A stretch of DNA of 34,082 bases from Bordetella parapertussis. GTDB taxonomy: Bacteria; Pseudomonadota; Gammaproteobacteria; Burkholderiales; Burkholderiaceae_C. This document shows, piece by piece, positions 15,205 to 23,510 of this stretch. The notes under the pieces were generated by a model. It did not search any database. It had not been told where the DNA came from and was given only the letters and a program-made list of their open reading frames with translations. The stretch is taken from contig CAMCES010000019.1 of the NCBI GenBank assembly GCA_945873925.1, positions 1-34,082 of the forward strand, given 5' to 3'. The number at the start of each line of letters is the position of its first letter. Within the stretch, counting starts at the first letter, position 1. A program made the translations under genes and the position numbers.

Positions 15205-15927
15205 ATGCCCAGCACCAACGTGTTGTTGCAGGTACAAGACCTGCGGGTCGCGTACGGTGGCATCCAAGCAGTCAAGGGCATCGGTTTTGAGGTGCATGAA
15301 GGGGAGTTGGTGACACTGATCGGCTCCAACGGCGCGGGCAAAACCACGACCATGAAAGCCATCACTGGCTCACTGCCGCCCAGTGGCGGGCGGGTGACTT
15401 ATTTGGGCCGAGATATCCAGGGGCAAGGCGCCTGGGACCTGGTGGCGCAAGGCCTGGTCATGGTGCCCGAAGGGCGTGGCGTGTTCACCCGCATGAGCAT
15501 CTTGGAAAACCTGCACATGGGTGCGTATTTGCGCCGTGACACAGCCGGCATTGCCTCGGACATCGAACGTGTGTTTCAACTGTTTCCGCGGCTGCAAGCG
15601 CGTAGCAAGCTATTGGCAGGTCACCTGTCTGGCGGCGAGCAACAGATGTTGGCCATGGGCCGGGCATTGCTGAGTCGCCCCAAGTTGTTGCTGCTCGACG
15701 AGCCGTCCATGGGCTTGTCACCAATCATGGTCGACAAGATTTTCGAGGTCATCGCCGAAGTGGCTGCCCTGGGGGTCACCCTGCTGCTGGTCGAGCAAAA
15801 CGCCAGCCGTGCCTTGAAGATGGCGCAGCGGGCCTATGTGATGGAATCGGGCGAAATCAGCATGCAAGGCGATGCCAAAACCCTGCTGCATGATCCTAAA
15901 GTCAGGGCCGCTTACCTCGGGGAATAA
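15205..15927 (+). CDS. livF: Branched-chain amino acid ABC transporter ATP-binding protein LivF
   Basis: A 240-residue ABC ATPase. Walker A is GSNGAGKTTTMK, the signature LSGGEQQMLAMGRALL, Walker B LLLLDEPSMGLSP, and the LivF-type segment VMVPEGRGVFTRMSILENL is present. It starts one base after livG stops. No livK/livJ periplasmic binding-protein gene follows; the next gene is the giant uvrA, 7 bp away. The binding protein must be encoded elsewhere, so substrate specificity (leucine-type, amide or other) is not fixed by this locus. Confidence 0.95.
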   Translation: MPSTNVLLQVQDLRVAYGGIQAVKGIGFEVHEGELVTLIGSNGAGKTTTMKAITGSLPPSGGRVTYLGRDIQGQGAWDLVAQGLVMVPEGRGVFTRMSILENLHMGAYLRRDTAGIASDIERVFQLFPRLQARSKLLAGHLSGGEQQMLAMGRALLSRPKLLLLDEPSMGLSPIMVDKIFEVIAEVAALGVTLLLVEQNASRALKMAQRAYVMESGEISMQGDAKTLLHDPKVRAAYLGE

Positions 15928-15934
15928 TGCGTGC

Positions 15935-18900
15935 ATGACCCAAGGCCTGATCCGTATCCGAGGCGCCCGCCAGCACAACCTCAAAAACATCGACATCGAT
16001 ATCCGCACCAACGAGCTGACGGTGTTCACCGGGCCCAGCGGCTCTGGCAAATCCAGCCTGGTGTTTGACACTTTGTACGCCGAAGGCCAGCGGCGTTATG
16101 TCGAAACCTTCAGTGCCTATGCCAGGCAATTCCTCGACCGCATGGACCGCCCGGCGGTGGACCGGGTCGACGGCGTACCACCCGCCATCGCGATCGACCA
16201 GACCAACCCGGTACGCAGTTCTCGCTCGACCGTGGGCACCATGACCGAGCTGAACGACCACCTCAAGTTGTTGTTTGCACGGGCTGGGCAGTTGTTTGAT
16301 CGGCAAACCGCCCAAGCGGTGGAACACGACAACACGGCATCGGTGTTCCAAAAGCTGATGGCGCTGAGTGAAGCCGACCCGCGCTGGGTGATCACCTTCC
16401 CCGTGGAGTTGCCCGCCAACACCAGCGCCGATGAGCTGCAAGCCTGGTTGAGCGCGAGCGGGTTCACCCGGGTGCACACCCAGCGTGAAGCCCGGGTGAC
16501 CGCCTCAGCAGTGTCGACCAAGACAGCCAAGACCAGCAAACCCGCCGCCAAAAAAACCACCAAAGCCAAAGCACCGCCGGACGATCTGCGCCAGGTCTTG
16601 GACGTGGTGGCAGACCGTTTTCGTCTCCAGTCTGCGGATCACGCCAGGGTCATGGAAGCCATCGAACTGGCTTTGCAGCGTGGCAACGGTCGACTGACCG
16701 CTTACCGCATGCCCGCTGAGGCGGACGCAGACAGCTTGGGCGAAGCCTTTCGTTTTTCCACAGGCCTGCACTGCCCCGACAGCGATTTGCGCTACAGCGA
16801 CCCCACGCCCTCGATGTTCTCTTTCAATTCACCGGCGGGTGCCTGCCCCACTTGCCGTGGCTTTGGCAGGGTGATCGGGGTGGATTACGGCCTGGTGATT
16901 CCCAACGAGAAACTCACCTTGCGCATGGGCGCGATCAAAGCCATGCAAACACCTGCTTGGCAAGAATGCCAAGACGATTTGATCCGCCACGCCGAAACCG
17001 CGGGTATCCCGCGCGACACCCCTTGGAACAAACTCACGCCCGAGCAACGCGACTGGGTGATTGCCGGTTCGCCAAACTGGAACGGCAAATGGAACCAGCA
17101 GTGGTATGGGGTCAAACGCTTTTTTGAGTACCTGGAAACCAAGTCCTACAAGATGCATATCCGCGTCTTGCTCTCCAAATACCGCAGTTACACCCCTTGT
17201 AGCGATTGCCATGGTGCCCGCTTGCAAACCGAAAGCCTGTTGTGGCGCATGGGCAGTTTGAACGGCGCCTTGCAAGCCATGCCAGCGACCAAACGTTTCA
17301 TGCCTGCCGGTGTGGCTTGGACCCGTGCGCAGTTGGAAGCGCTGCCAGGCCTGTGTTTGCACGACATGATGCTGTTGCCCCTGGAACGCTTGCGGGCGTT
17401 TTTCGACCACATGGCCAGCGACGCCTCGCTCACCGCCCATGCCCAAGCCGAGCAGCAAGCCCTGCACATGCTGCTCGAAGAGATCCGTACCCGCTTGAAA
17501 TACCTCTGCGATGTCGGCATTGGCTACCTCAGCTTGGACCGGCAAAGCCGCACCTTGAGTGGCGGCGAGGTCCAACGCATCAACCTGACCACGGCCCTGG
17601 GCACCTCCTTGGTCAACACCTTGTTTGTGTTGGACGAACCTAGCATCGGCCTGCACCCGCGCGACATGCACCGGATCACCCAAGCCATGCTGCGACTGCG
17701 AGACGCGGGCAACACTTTGGTGGTGGTGGAGCACGACCCCGCCGTGATGCTGGCAGCCGATCGGATCGTAGACATGGGACCTGGCCCTGGCGAGCGCGGC
17801 GGGCAGGTGGTGTTTGACGGCACGCCAGAGGGCTTGAAGCGAGCCGACACCTTGACCGGCGCGTATCTGGGGGCGCGCAAGCAAGTCGGTGTGGGCTTGA
17901 AGCGCTTGGTCAGCGACGCCACGTCTCGCCTGATCTTGGAAGGCGCACGTGAGCACAACCTGCAAGACCTGAGCATTGAGTTTCCCTTGCAGCGCTGGGT
18001 CACGGTCACGGGCGTGAGCGGCTCGGGCAAATCCACCTTGATCCAAGATATCTTGGCCCCTGCCTTGTTGCGTCATTTTGGCAAGAGCACCGAAGGCGCG
18101 GGCGCACACGACCGTTTGCTCGGGGCCGATCACCTGAGCGATGTGGTGTTTGTTGACCAATCCCCGATTGGCAAAACCGCACGCTCCAACCCGGTGAGTT
18201 ATGTCGGTGCTTGGGACCCGATCCGTGAGATTTTTGCCAACACCGCGATGTCGCGCCAACGCAGTTACACCGCCTCCAAGTTCAGCTTCAACGGGGGCGA
18301 TGGCCGCTGTCCCACTTGCGGCGGCTCCGGTTTTGAACATGTCGAGATGCAGTTTTTGAGCGACGTGTATTTGCGCTGTCCCGATTGCGATGGCCAGCGT
18401 TACCGCCCTGAGATTTTGGAAGTCAAGATCGAACGCGGCGGCCGTTTTTTGAACGTGGCCGATGTGCTGGGGCTCACGGTCAGCGAAGCGGTGCATCTGT
18501 TTGCCAACGACCGAGAGGTGATCCGCGCCTTACAGCCGATCGTCGACGTGGGCTTGGAATACGTGCGCTTGGGCCAACCGGTGCCCACCCTGAGTGGCGG
18601 CGAGGCCCAGCGCCTGAAGTTGGCGGGCTATTTGGCTGATGCCGCGAAAAGCCTGTCGGCCAGCAAGCAATCGCTGGCCCGCAAGGGCATGCTGTTTTTG
18701 TTTGACGAGCCCACCACCGGCTTGCATTTCGACGACATCGCCAATCTGATGCGCGCCTTGCGGCGTTTGCTGGATGCCGGGCATTCGCTGATCGTGATCG
18801 AGCACAACCTGGACGTGATCCGCGCCTCGGATTGGCTGATCGACCTGGGGCCTGAAGGCGGTGAAGCCGGCGGTTTGCTGGTGGCCCAAGGCCCGCCCGA

Positions 18901-21724
18901 GCTTGTCATGCAGCATGCCAGTTCCCACACCGGCTTGGCCTTGCGTGAGTATGACCAGACCATGGGCTCGCTGAGCGGCGACAAACCATTGACAGCAACC
19001 GAGCCCAGTGCGAAGTACCTGGGCCAGGTGCTCAACAACCACATCCGCATCGTCAATGCCAAAGAACACAACCTGAAAAACCTGAGCGTGGATATTCCGC
19101 GCGGGCAGTTCAACGTGGTGACCGGGGTCAGCGGTTCGGGCAAGTCAACCCTGGCCTTTGACATCTTGTTCAACGAAGGGCAGCGACGCTATTTGGAAAG
19201 CCTCAACGCCTATGCCCGCAGCATCGTGCAGCCCGCCGGCCGACCCGAGGTGGATGCGGTCTATGGCATTCCGCCGACGGTGGCGATTGAACAGCGGCTG
19301 TCCCGCGGTGGACGCAAAAGCACGGTCGGCACCACCACCGAGGTTTGGCATTTCCTGCGCTTGCTGTATGTGAAATTGGGCACCCAGCATTGCATCCACG
19401 ACGGTGCCGCGGTGCAACCGCAAACCCCCGACCGCTTGGCCGCCTTGCTGATGAAGCAATACCGTGGCCAGCACATTGGCTTGCTCAGCCCCTTGGTGAT
19501 GAACCGCAAAGGGGTCTACACCGAGTTGGCCGATTGGGCGCGTCCGCGTGGCTTCACGCATTTGCGGGTGGATGGACAGTTCTTGCCCACCACGGGTTTC
19601 CCGCGCCTAGACCGGTTCAAAGAGCACACCATCGAGTTGCCAGTGGCCAGCTTGAAGATAGACCCCAGCCGCGAAGCTGAATTGCGCCAGGCCTTGTTGA
19701 CCGCGCTTGAGCACGGCAAAGGGGTGGTGCATGTGTTGAGCGAATTGGACGGCTTGCAAGAAGCCATGCTGACCGGTGATGACACGACGCACATTGGCAA
19801 GCTGCAGGCCTATTCCACCCGTCGCGCTTGCCCGGTGTGTGACACCTCTTACGCCGAGTTGGATCCGCGCTTGTTCTCCTACAACAGCAAGCATGGTTGG
19901 TGCACCGAGTGCGTGGGCACCGGCATCACCTTGTCGCGCGAGCAACGCGCCGCCATGGACGATTCGGTGCAAGACCCGCAAGAGCGTGGCCGTGAAAAAA
20001 GCTTTGCCGAACCTGACTTGGATGAGGTCAGCGAGCAGGTCTGCCGTGGGTGCGCCGGGACCCGCTTGAACCCCACCGCACGTGCGGTGCAGTTTGAAGG
20101 GCAAGCCATCACCGACTTGGCCAGCATGAGCGTGCTGCAAATCCAGCAATGGGCCGATGGCTTGGCGTTGACCGGCAGAGAGGCGAATATTGCCCGCGAC
20201 CTGGTGCCAGAAATCCAAAGCCGCTTGGCGTTTTTGGCGCAAGTCGGTTTGGGTTACCTCACCTTGGACCGAGGCGCGCCGACCTTGAGCGGTGGCGAGG
20301 CGCAGCGCATCCGCTTGGCCGCTCAGTTGGGCAGCCATTTGCAAGGTGTGTGCTATGTGCTGGACGAGCCCACCATCGGTTTGCATGCGCGAGATAACCA
20401 GGTTTTGTTGGGCGCCTTGCGCAGCTTGAGCGACAAGGGCAACACCTTGGTGGTGGTCGAGCATGACGAGGAAACCATTCGCCGCGCCGACCACATCATC
20501 GACATCGGTCCGAGTGCAGGCAAACGCGGTGGCCAATTGGTGGTTCAGGGTTCGGTGGCCGATGTGATGGGCGCGGCCGAGTCGCAAACAGGGCGCTATT
20601 TGCGGCACGCGATCAAGCATCCTTTGCAAGCGCGCAGGCTGGTGGATCTGGCCGGTGCCGCCGCTTGGCTCAGCCTGCAAGGCGCGTCACTGCACAATCT
20701 GCAGCAAGTCGACATTGGCGTGCCTTTGCAACGCTTGGTGGCGGTCACCGGCGTGAGCGGTTCTGGCAAATCCACCTTGGCACGCGATGTATTGCTGCAC
20801 AACCTGGCGGCGGCGGTGTCGCAGCGTTCCACCCAAGCCGGGCGCAAGCTCGACGAAGCAGGCCAACATCCTGCATGGTTCGGATGCACTGAGTTCAATG
20901 GTTATCAAAGCATTGACCGGGTGCTGGAAGTCGACCAAACCCCGATTGGCAAAACCCCGCGCAGCTGTCCTGCCACCTACATCGGTTTTTGGGACACGGT
21001 TCGCAAACTCTTTGCCGAAACCTTGGAAGCCAAAGCGCGCGGCTATGGCCCAGGCCGCTTCAGTTTCAACACCGGCGAAGGCCGCTGCCCGGGTTGCGAG
21101 GGCCAGGGGCTGCGCACCATCGAGATGAGCTTCTTGCCCGATGTCAAAGTCTTGTGCGAGGTGTGCAAGGGCGCGCGTTTCAACCCCGAGACCTTGGCGG
21201 TGCGTTGGCGCGGTAAAAGCATTGGCGATGTATTGCAAATGGAGGTCGATGAAGCGGTTGACTTCTTTGCGGCCATGCCCAACATTAGCCACCCATTGCA
21301 ACTGCTCAAAGACGTTGGCCTGGGGTATCTGACGCTGGGGCAGCCTTCACCCACCTTGAGTGGGGGTGAAGCGCAGCGCATCAAGCTGGTGACCGAGTTG
21401 TCCAAGGTGCGCGACGACATCACCCGCCGAGGCCAACAAGCCCCGCACACCTTGTATGTCTTGGATGAACCCACGGTGGGTCTGCACATGGCCGACGTGG
21501 ACAAGCTGATCCGGGTGCTGCACCGCTTGGTCGATGGTGGCCACAGCGTGGTGGTGATCGAGCATGACCTGGATCTGATCGCCGAAGCCGATTGGGTGAT
21601 CGATCTCGGTCCCGAGGGTGGGGACGGTGGTGGCCGAGTGGTTGCGGCCAACACCCCAGAGGCCCTGGTCAAGCTGGGCACGCATACCGGCAATGCGCTC
21701 AAGCCGGTGTTGGCCAGGCAATGA
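15935..21724 (+). CDS. Tandem double UvrA (excinuclease ABC subunit A paralogue with four ATPase modules)
   Basis: A 1929-residue protein, about twice E. coli UvrA (940). It consists of two UvrA-like halves in one frame. Walker A motifs start at residues 33 (GPSGSGKS), 693, 1064 and 1606 (GVSGSGKS), and LSGGE signatures at 541, 886, 1451 and 1808. Each half has the UvrA opening (HNLKN ... EGQRRY), the insertion zinc motifs and the second-ATPase zinc module (CPTCGGSG...CPDCDG and CPGCEGQG...CEVCKG). Half one has a changed first zinc motif (C280-PD-S283, then C304-PTC) and a Lys/Thr/Ala-rich linker at 194-216; half two keeps CPVC. Known UvrA dimers scan DNA for damage, so this may be a covalent dimer. 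ATG 15935 follows livF by 7 bp. A normal uvrA is presumably elsewhere in the genome. Confidence 0.93.
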   Translation: MTQGLIRIRGARQHNLKNIDIDIRTNELTVFTGPSGSGKSSLVFDTLYAEGQRRYVETFSAYARQFLDRMDRPAVDRVDGVPPAIAIDQTNPVRSSRSTVGTMTELNDHLKLLFARAGQLFDRQTAQAVEHDNTASVFQKLMALSEADPRWVITFPVELPANTSADELQAWLSASGFTRVHTQREARVTASAVSTKTAKTSKPAAKKTTKAKAPPDDLRQVLDVVADRFRLQSADHARVMEAIELALQRGNGRLTAYRMPAEADADSLGEAFRFSTGLHCPDSDLRYSDPTPSMFSFNSPAGACPTCRGFGRVIGVDYGLVIPNEKLTLRMGAIKAMQTPAWQECQDDLIRHAETAGIPRDTPWNKLTPEQRDWVIAGSPNWNGKWNQQWYGVKRFFEYLETKSYKMHIRVLLSKYRSYTPCSDCHGARLQTESLLWRMGSLNGALQAMPATKRFMPAGVAWTRAQLEALPGLCLHDMMLLPLERLRAFFDHMASDASLTAHAQAEQQALHMLLEEIRTRLKYLCDVGIGYLSLDRQSRTLSGGEVQRINLTTALGTSLVNTLFVLDEPSIGLHPRDMHRITQAMLRLRDAGNTLVVVEHDPAVMLAADRIVDMGPGPGERGGQVVFDGTPEGLKRADTLTGAYLGARKQVGVGLKRLVSDATSRLILEGAREHNLQDLSIEFPLQRWVTVTGVSGSGKSTLIQDILAPALLRHFGKSTEGAGAHDRLLGADHLSDVVFVDQSPIGKTARSNPVSYVGAWDPIREIFANTAMSRQRSYTASKFSFNGGDGRCPTCGGSGFEHVEMQFLSDVYLRCPDCDGQRYRPEILEVKIERGGRFLNVADVLGLTVSEAVHLFANDREVIRALQPIVDVGLEYVRLGQPVPTLSGGEAQRLKLAGYLADAAKSLSASKQSLARKGMLFLFDEPTTGLHFDDIANLMRALRRLLDAGHSLIVIEHNLDVIRASDWLIDLGPEGGEAGGLLVAQGPPELVMQHASSHTGLALREYDQTMGSLSGDKPLTATEPSAKYLGQVLNNHIRIVNAKEHNLKNLSVDIPRGQFNVVTGVSGSGKSTLAFDILFNEGQRRYLESLNAYARSIVQPAGRPEVDAVYGIPPTVAIEQRLSRGGRKSTVGTTTEVWHFLRLLYVKLGTQHCIHDGAAVQPQTPDRLAALLMKQYRGQHIGLLSPLVMNRKGVYTELADWARPRGFTHLRVDGQFLPTTGFPRLDRFKEHTIELPVASLKIDPSREAELRQALLTALEHGKGVVHVLSELDGLQEAMLTGDDTTHIGKLQAYSTRRACPVCDTSYAELDPRLFSYNSKHGWCTECVGTGITLSREQRAAMDDSVQDPQERGREKSFAEPDLDEVSEQVCRGCAGTRLNPTARAVQFEGQAITDLASMSVLQIQQWADGLALTGREANIARDLVPEIQSRLAFLAQVGLGYLTLDRGAPTLSGGEAQRIRLAAQLGSHLQGVCYVLDEPTIGLHARDNQVLLGALRSLSDKGNTLVVVEHDEETIRRADHIIDIGPSAGKRGGQLVVQGSVADVMGAAESQTGRYLRHAIKHPLQARRLVDLAGAAAWLSLQGASLHNLQQVDIGVPLQRLVAVTGVSGSGKSTLARDVLLHNLAAAVSQRSTQAGRKLDEAGQHPAWFGCTEFNGYQSIDRVLEVDQTPIGKTPRSCPATYIGFWDTVRKLFAETLEAKARGYGPGRFSFNTGEGRCPGCEGQGLRTIEMSFLPDVKVLCEVCKGARFNPETLAVRWRGKSIGDVLQMEVDEAVDFFAAMPNISHPLQLLKDVGLGYLTLGQPSPTLSGGEAQRIKLVTELSKVRDDITRRGQQAPHTLYVLDEPTVGLHMADVDKLIRVLHRLVDGGHSVVVIEHDLDLIAEADWVIDLGPEGGDGGGRVVAANTPEALVKLGTHTGNALKPVLARQ

Positions 21725-21740
21725 CACCACAGGGGCTGAC

Positions 21741-21746
21741 TACAAT
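21741..21746 (+). promoter_or_regulatory. Possible -10 element for the glycosyltransferase operon
   Basis: TACAAT lies 14 bp before the GT9 start codon, in the 36-bp gap after the double uvrA gene. No well-spaced -35 is present (ATGACA at 21721-21726 is only 14 bp away), so this is weak. The leader would be very short. Confidence 0.3.
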
Positions 21747-21760
21747 GCTCCCTGCCTGCC

Positions 21761-22999
21761 ATGAACATCCACACACAACGCCGCATTGACGCTTGGGTCG
21801 GCCCCGGGTTGTGTGGTTTGGTGTCTCTGTGGCACAGGTGTTTTGGCCGTCCGGCAGACACCGCAGCACCCATTCAGCGCGTGCTGGTGATCATGTTGTC
21901 TGAGATGGGCAGCATGGTGTTGGCTGGACCCATGTTCCAACATTTGCGCGAGCGCCATCCAGGCGCCGATATCCACATCTTGCAATTGCGCCGAAACCAG
22001 TCGGTCGCCCGTTTGCTCGGCTTGGTGCCTGACACCCAACTGCACGCCATCGACGACCAGTCAATGTTGGGCTTGCTGCGCGACCTGGTGTTGGTGTTGT
22101 GGCGCTTGCGGCGTTTGCGTTTGGATGCGGTGATCGATTGCGAATTGTTCTCACGCATCAGTGCCTTGCTCACCTATGGTTGTGGTGCGCGTCTGCGCGC
22201 TGGCTTCACGCCGCACACCCAAGAAGGTTTGTACCGAGGCTCTTTTTTCAACGCCGCGATTCCCTACAACCCCTACCGACATATCAGCCTGCAGTTCATT
22301 GCCCTGGTGGACGCGTTGACGAGTTCGGGCATGCCACGCACCAAAAGCATGCTGCTCCATGCCAAGCCCTTGGACTCAGGTTTGCAGGTGCATTTCAGCC
22401 ATGGCGATATGCCCAGCTTCACCCAGGCCTTGCGCCGGGACCACCCGCGCTTGATGGCCGCCAAAAAACGCGTCTTGATGTATGCAGGCGGTGGTTTGCT
22501 GCCCATCCGCGCCTGGCCTGCGTCGCATTACGCCACGCTGGCGCGTGCCTTGTGCGAGCAAGGCCATGCGGTCGGCATCATTGGCTTGCCTGAAGACCAG
22601 GCATTGGCGCAAGCCATTCAGGCCGAGTGCGGCCACGCCGATTGTTTGAACCTGGCGGGTTACACCCGCGACCTCGAGGCTTTGACACGCTTGTTCTTTC
22701 ATTGTGATTTGCTGGTCACCAACGACGGTGGTCCTGGGCATTTCGCCAGCTTGACCCGGATCCGAACCCTGATGTTCTTTGGCCCGGAAACCAGCGCCTT
22801 GTACGGGCCGCTCACGCCGCGTGCCACGGTGTTGGAAAGCCATGCGGCTTGCTCGCCTTGCGTGACTGCTTACAACCACCGCGCCACGCCTTGCGACGGC
22901 GACAACCAATGTTTGAAACGCATCACGCCAGCACAGGTGCTGGCCATGGCGCAGACCCAGCTGGGCATGGCCGACACGCGTGCGGCGGCTTATGACTGA
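21761..22999 (+). CDS. Glycosyltransferase family 9 (heptosyltransferase-like) protein
   Basis: A 412-residue GT-B fold enzyme. The N-terminal half has VLVIMLSEMGSMVLAGPMFQHLRERHPGADIHIL, the GT9 acceptor-side pattern. The C-terminal half has MYAGGGLLPIRAWPASHYATLARAL and VTNDGGPGHFASL...FFGPETSALYGPL, the sugar-nucleotide side. Four cysteines cluster near the C-terminus (CSPC ... PCDGDNQC). Family members such as WaaC/WaaF add heptose to lipopolysaccharide core at the inner face of the inner membrane; the donor and acceptor here are unknown. The stop overlaps the gtrA-like start by 8 bp. It is first of three envelope-glycan genes. Confidence 0.88.
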   Translation: MNIHTQRRIDAWVGPGLCGLVSLWHRCFGRPADTAAPIQRVLVIMLSEMGSMVLAGPMFQHLRERHPGADIHILQLRRNQSVARLLGLVPDTQLHAIDDQSMLGLLRDLVLVLWRLRRLRLDAVIDCELFSRISALLTYGCGARLRAGFTPHTQEGLYRGSFFNAAIPYNPYRHISLQFIALVDALTSSGMPRTKSMLLHAKPLDSGLQVHFSHGDMPSFTQALRRDHPRLMAAKKRVLMYAGGGLLPIRAWPASHYATLARALCEQGHAVGIIGLPEDQALAQAIQAECGHADCLNLAGYTRDLEALTRLFFHCDLLVTNDGGPGHFASLTRIRTLMFFGPETSALYGPLTPRATVLESHAACSPCVTAYNHRATPCDGDNQCLKRITPAQVLAMAQTQLGMADTRAAAYD

Positions 23000-23510
23000 C
23001 AGCCAGCAACGATTGCCGTTTCCTTTGCCAGTGGGTTTGCACTGGGCAGAACCCGGCTTGCGGCGTTTGTACCGTTGGCGTTACCTGCGGTTTGCCACCG
23101 TCGGTGCATCTGGCACGGTGGTCAACATGCTCATGCTGTTGTTGATGCAAGAGTGGGTGTTGGCCGGCTTGGGTGACCCGGCCCAGCGTTTGTCCTGGGG
23201 CTTGGCATGCGCGATTGCCGTGGCCACCTTGAACAATTTCGCCTGGAACAGCCTGTGGACCTGGGCTGACCGCTTGGCCAGCGCAGAGGTGCAGGCTTTT
23301 GGTGTCAATGCCAACACTGCCGCACGCTTGCTGAAATACGCCTTGGCTTCCTGGTTGGGCATCTCGATTCAATACCTGCTCACCCTGTGGTTGTCGCAGC
23401 ATATGCATTACCTGCTCGCCAATGCCATCTCGATCCTGGTGGCCAGCATCAGCAATTACCTGACCAACGATTGGTGGACATTTCGCCGCCAGTCGCCGCC
23501 CGAGGCATGA
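22992..23510 (+). CDS. GtrA-family membrane protein
   Basis: A 172-residue protein with four membrane helices (starting near residues 35, 62, 112 and 138) and the family features RYLRFATVGASGTVVNMLMLLLM and ATLNNFAWNSLWTW, ending in SNYLTNDWWTFRR. GtrA/PF04138 proteins are proposed to move or present polyprenyl-phosphate sugars across the membrane for glycosyltransferases. ATG 22992 overlaps the GT9 stop and the 3' end overlaps the next start (ATGA), a tightly coupled arrangement. The next gene is an ArnT-like enzyme that uses such lipid-linked sugars, so partnership is likely. Confidence 0.9.
   Translation: MTDSQQRLPFPLPVGLHWAEPGLRRLYRWRYLRFATVGASGTVVNMLMLLLMQEWVLAGLGDPAQRLSWGLACAIAVATLNNFAWNSLWTWADRLASAEVQAFGVNANTAARLLKYALASWLGISIQYLLTLWLSQHMHYLLANAISILVASISNYLTNDWWTFRRQSPPEA

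Noticed and set aside
16829..18496. 555-codon open frame antisense to the double uvrA gene
   Set aside because: It lies wholly inside a real gene with strong motifs on the other strand. Its composition is typical of a reverse shadow and it has no ribosome-binding site.
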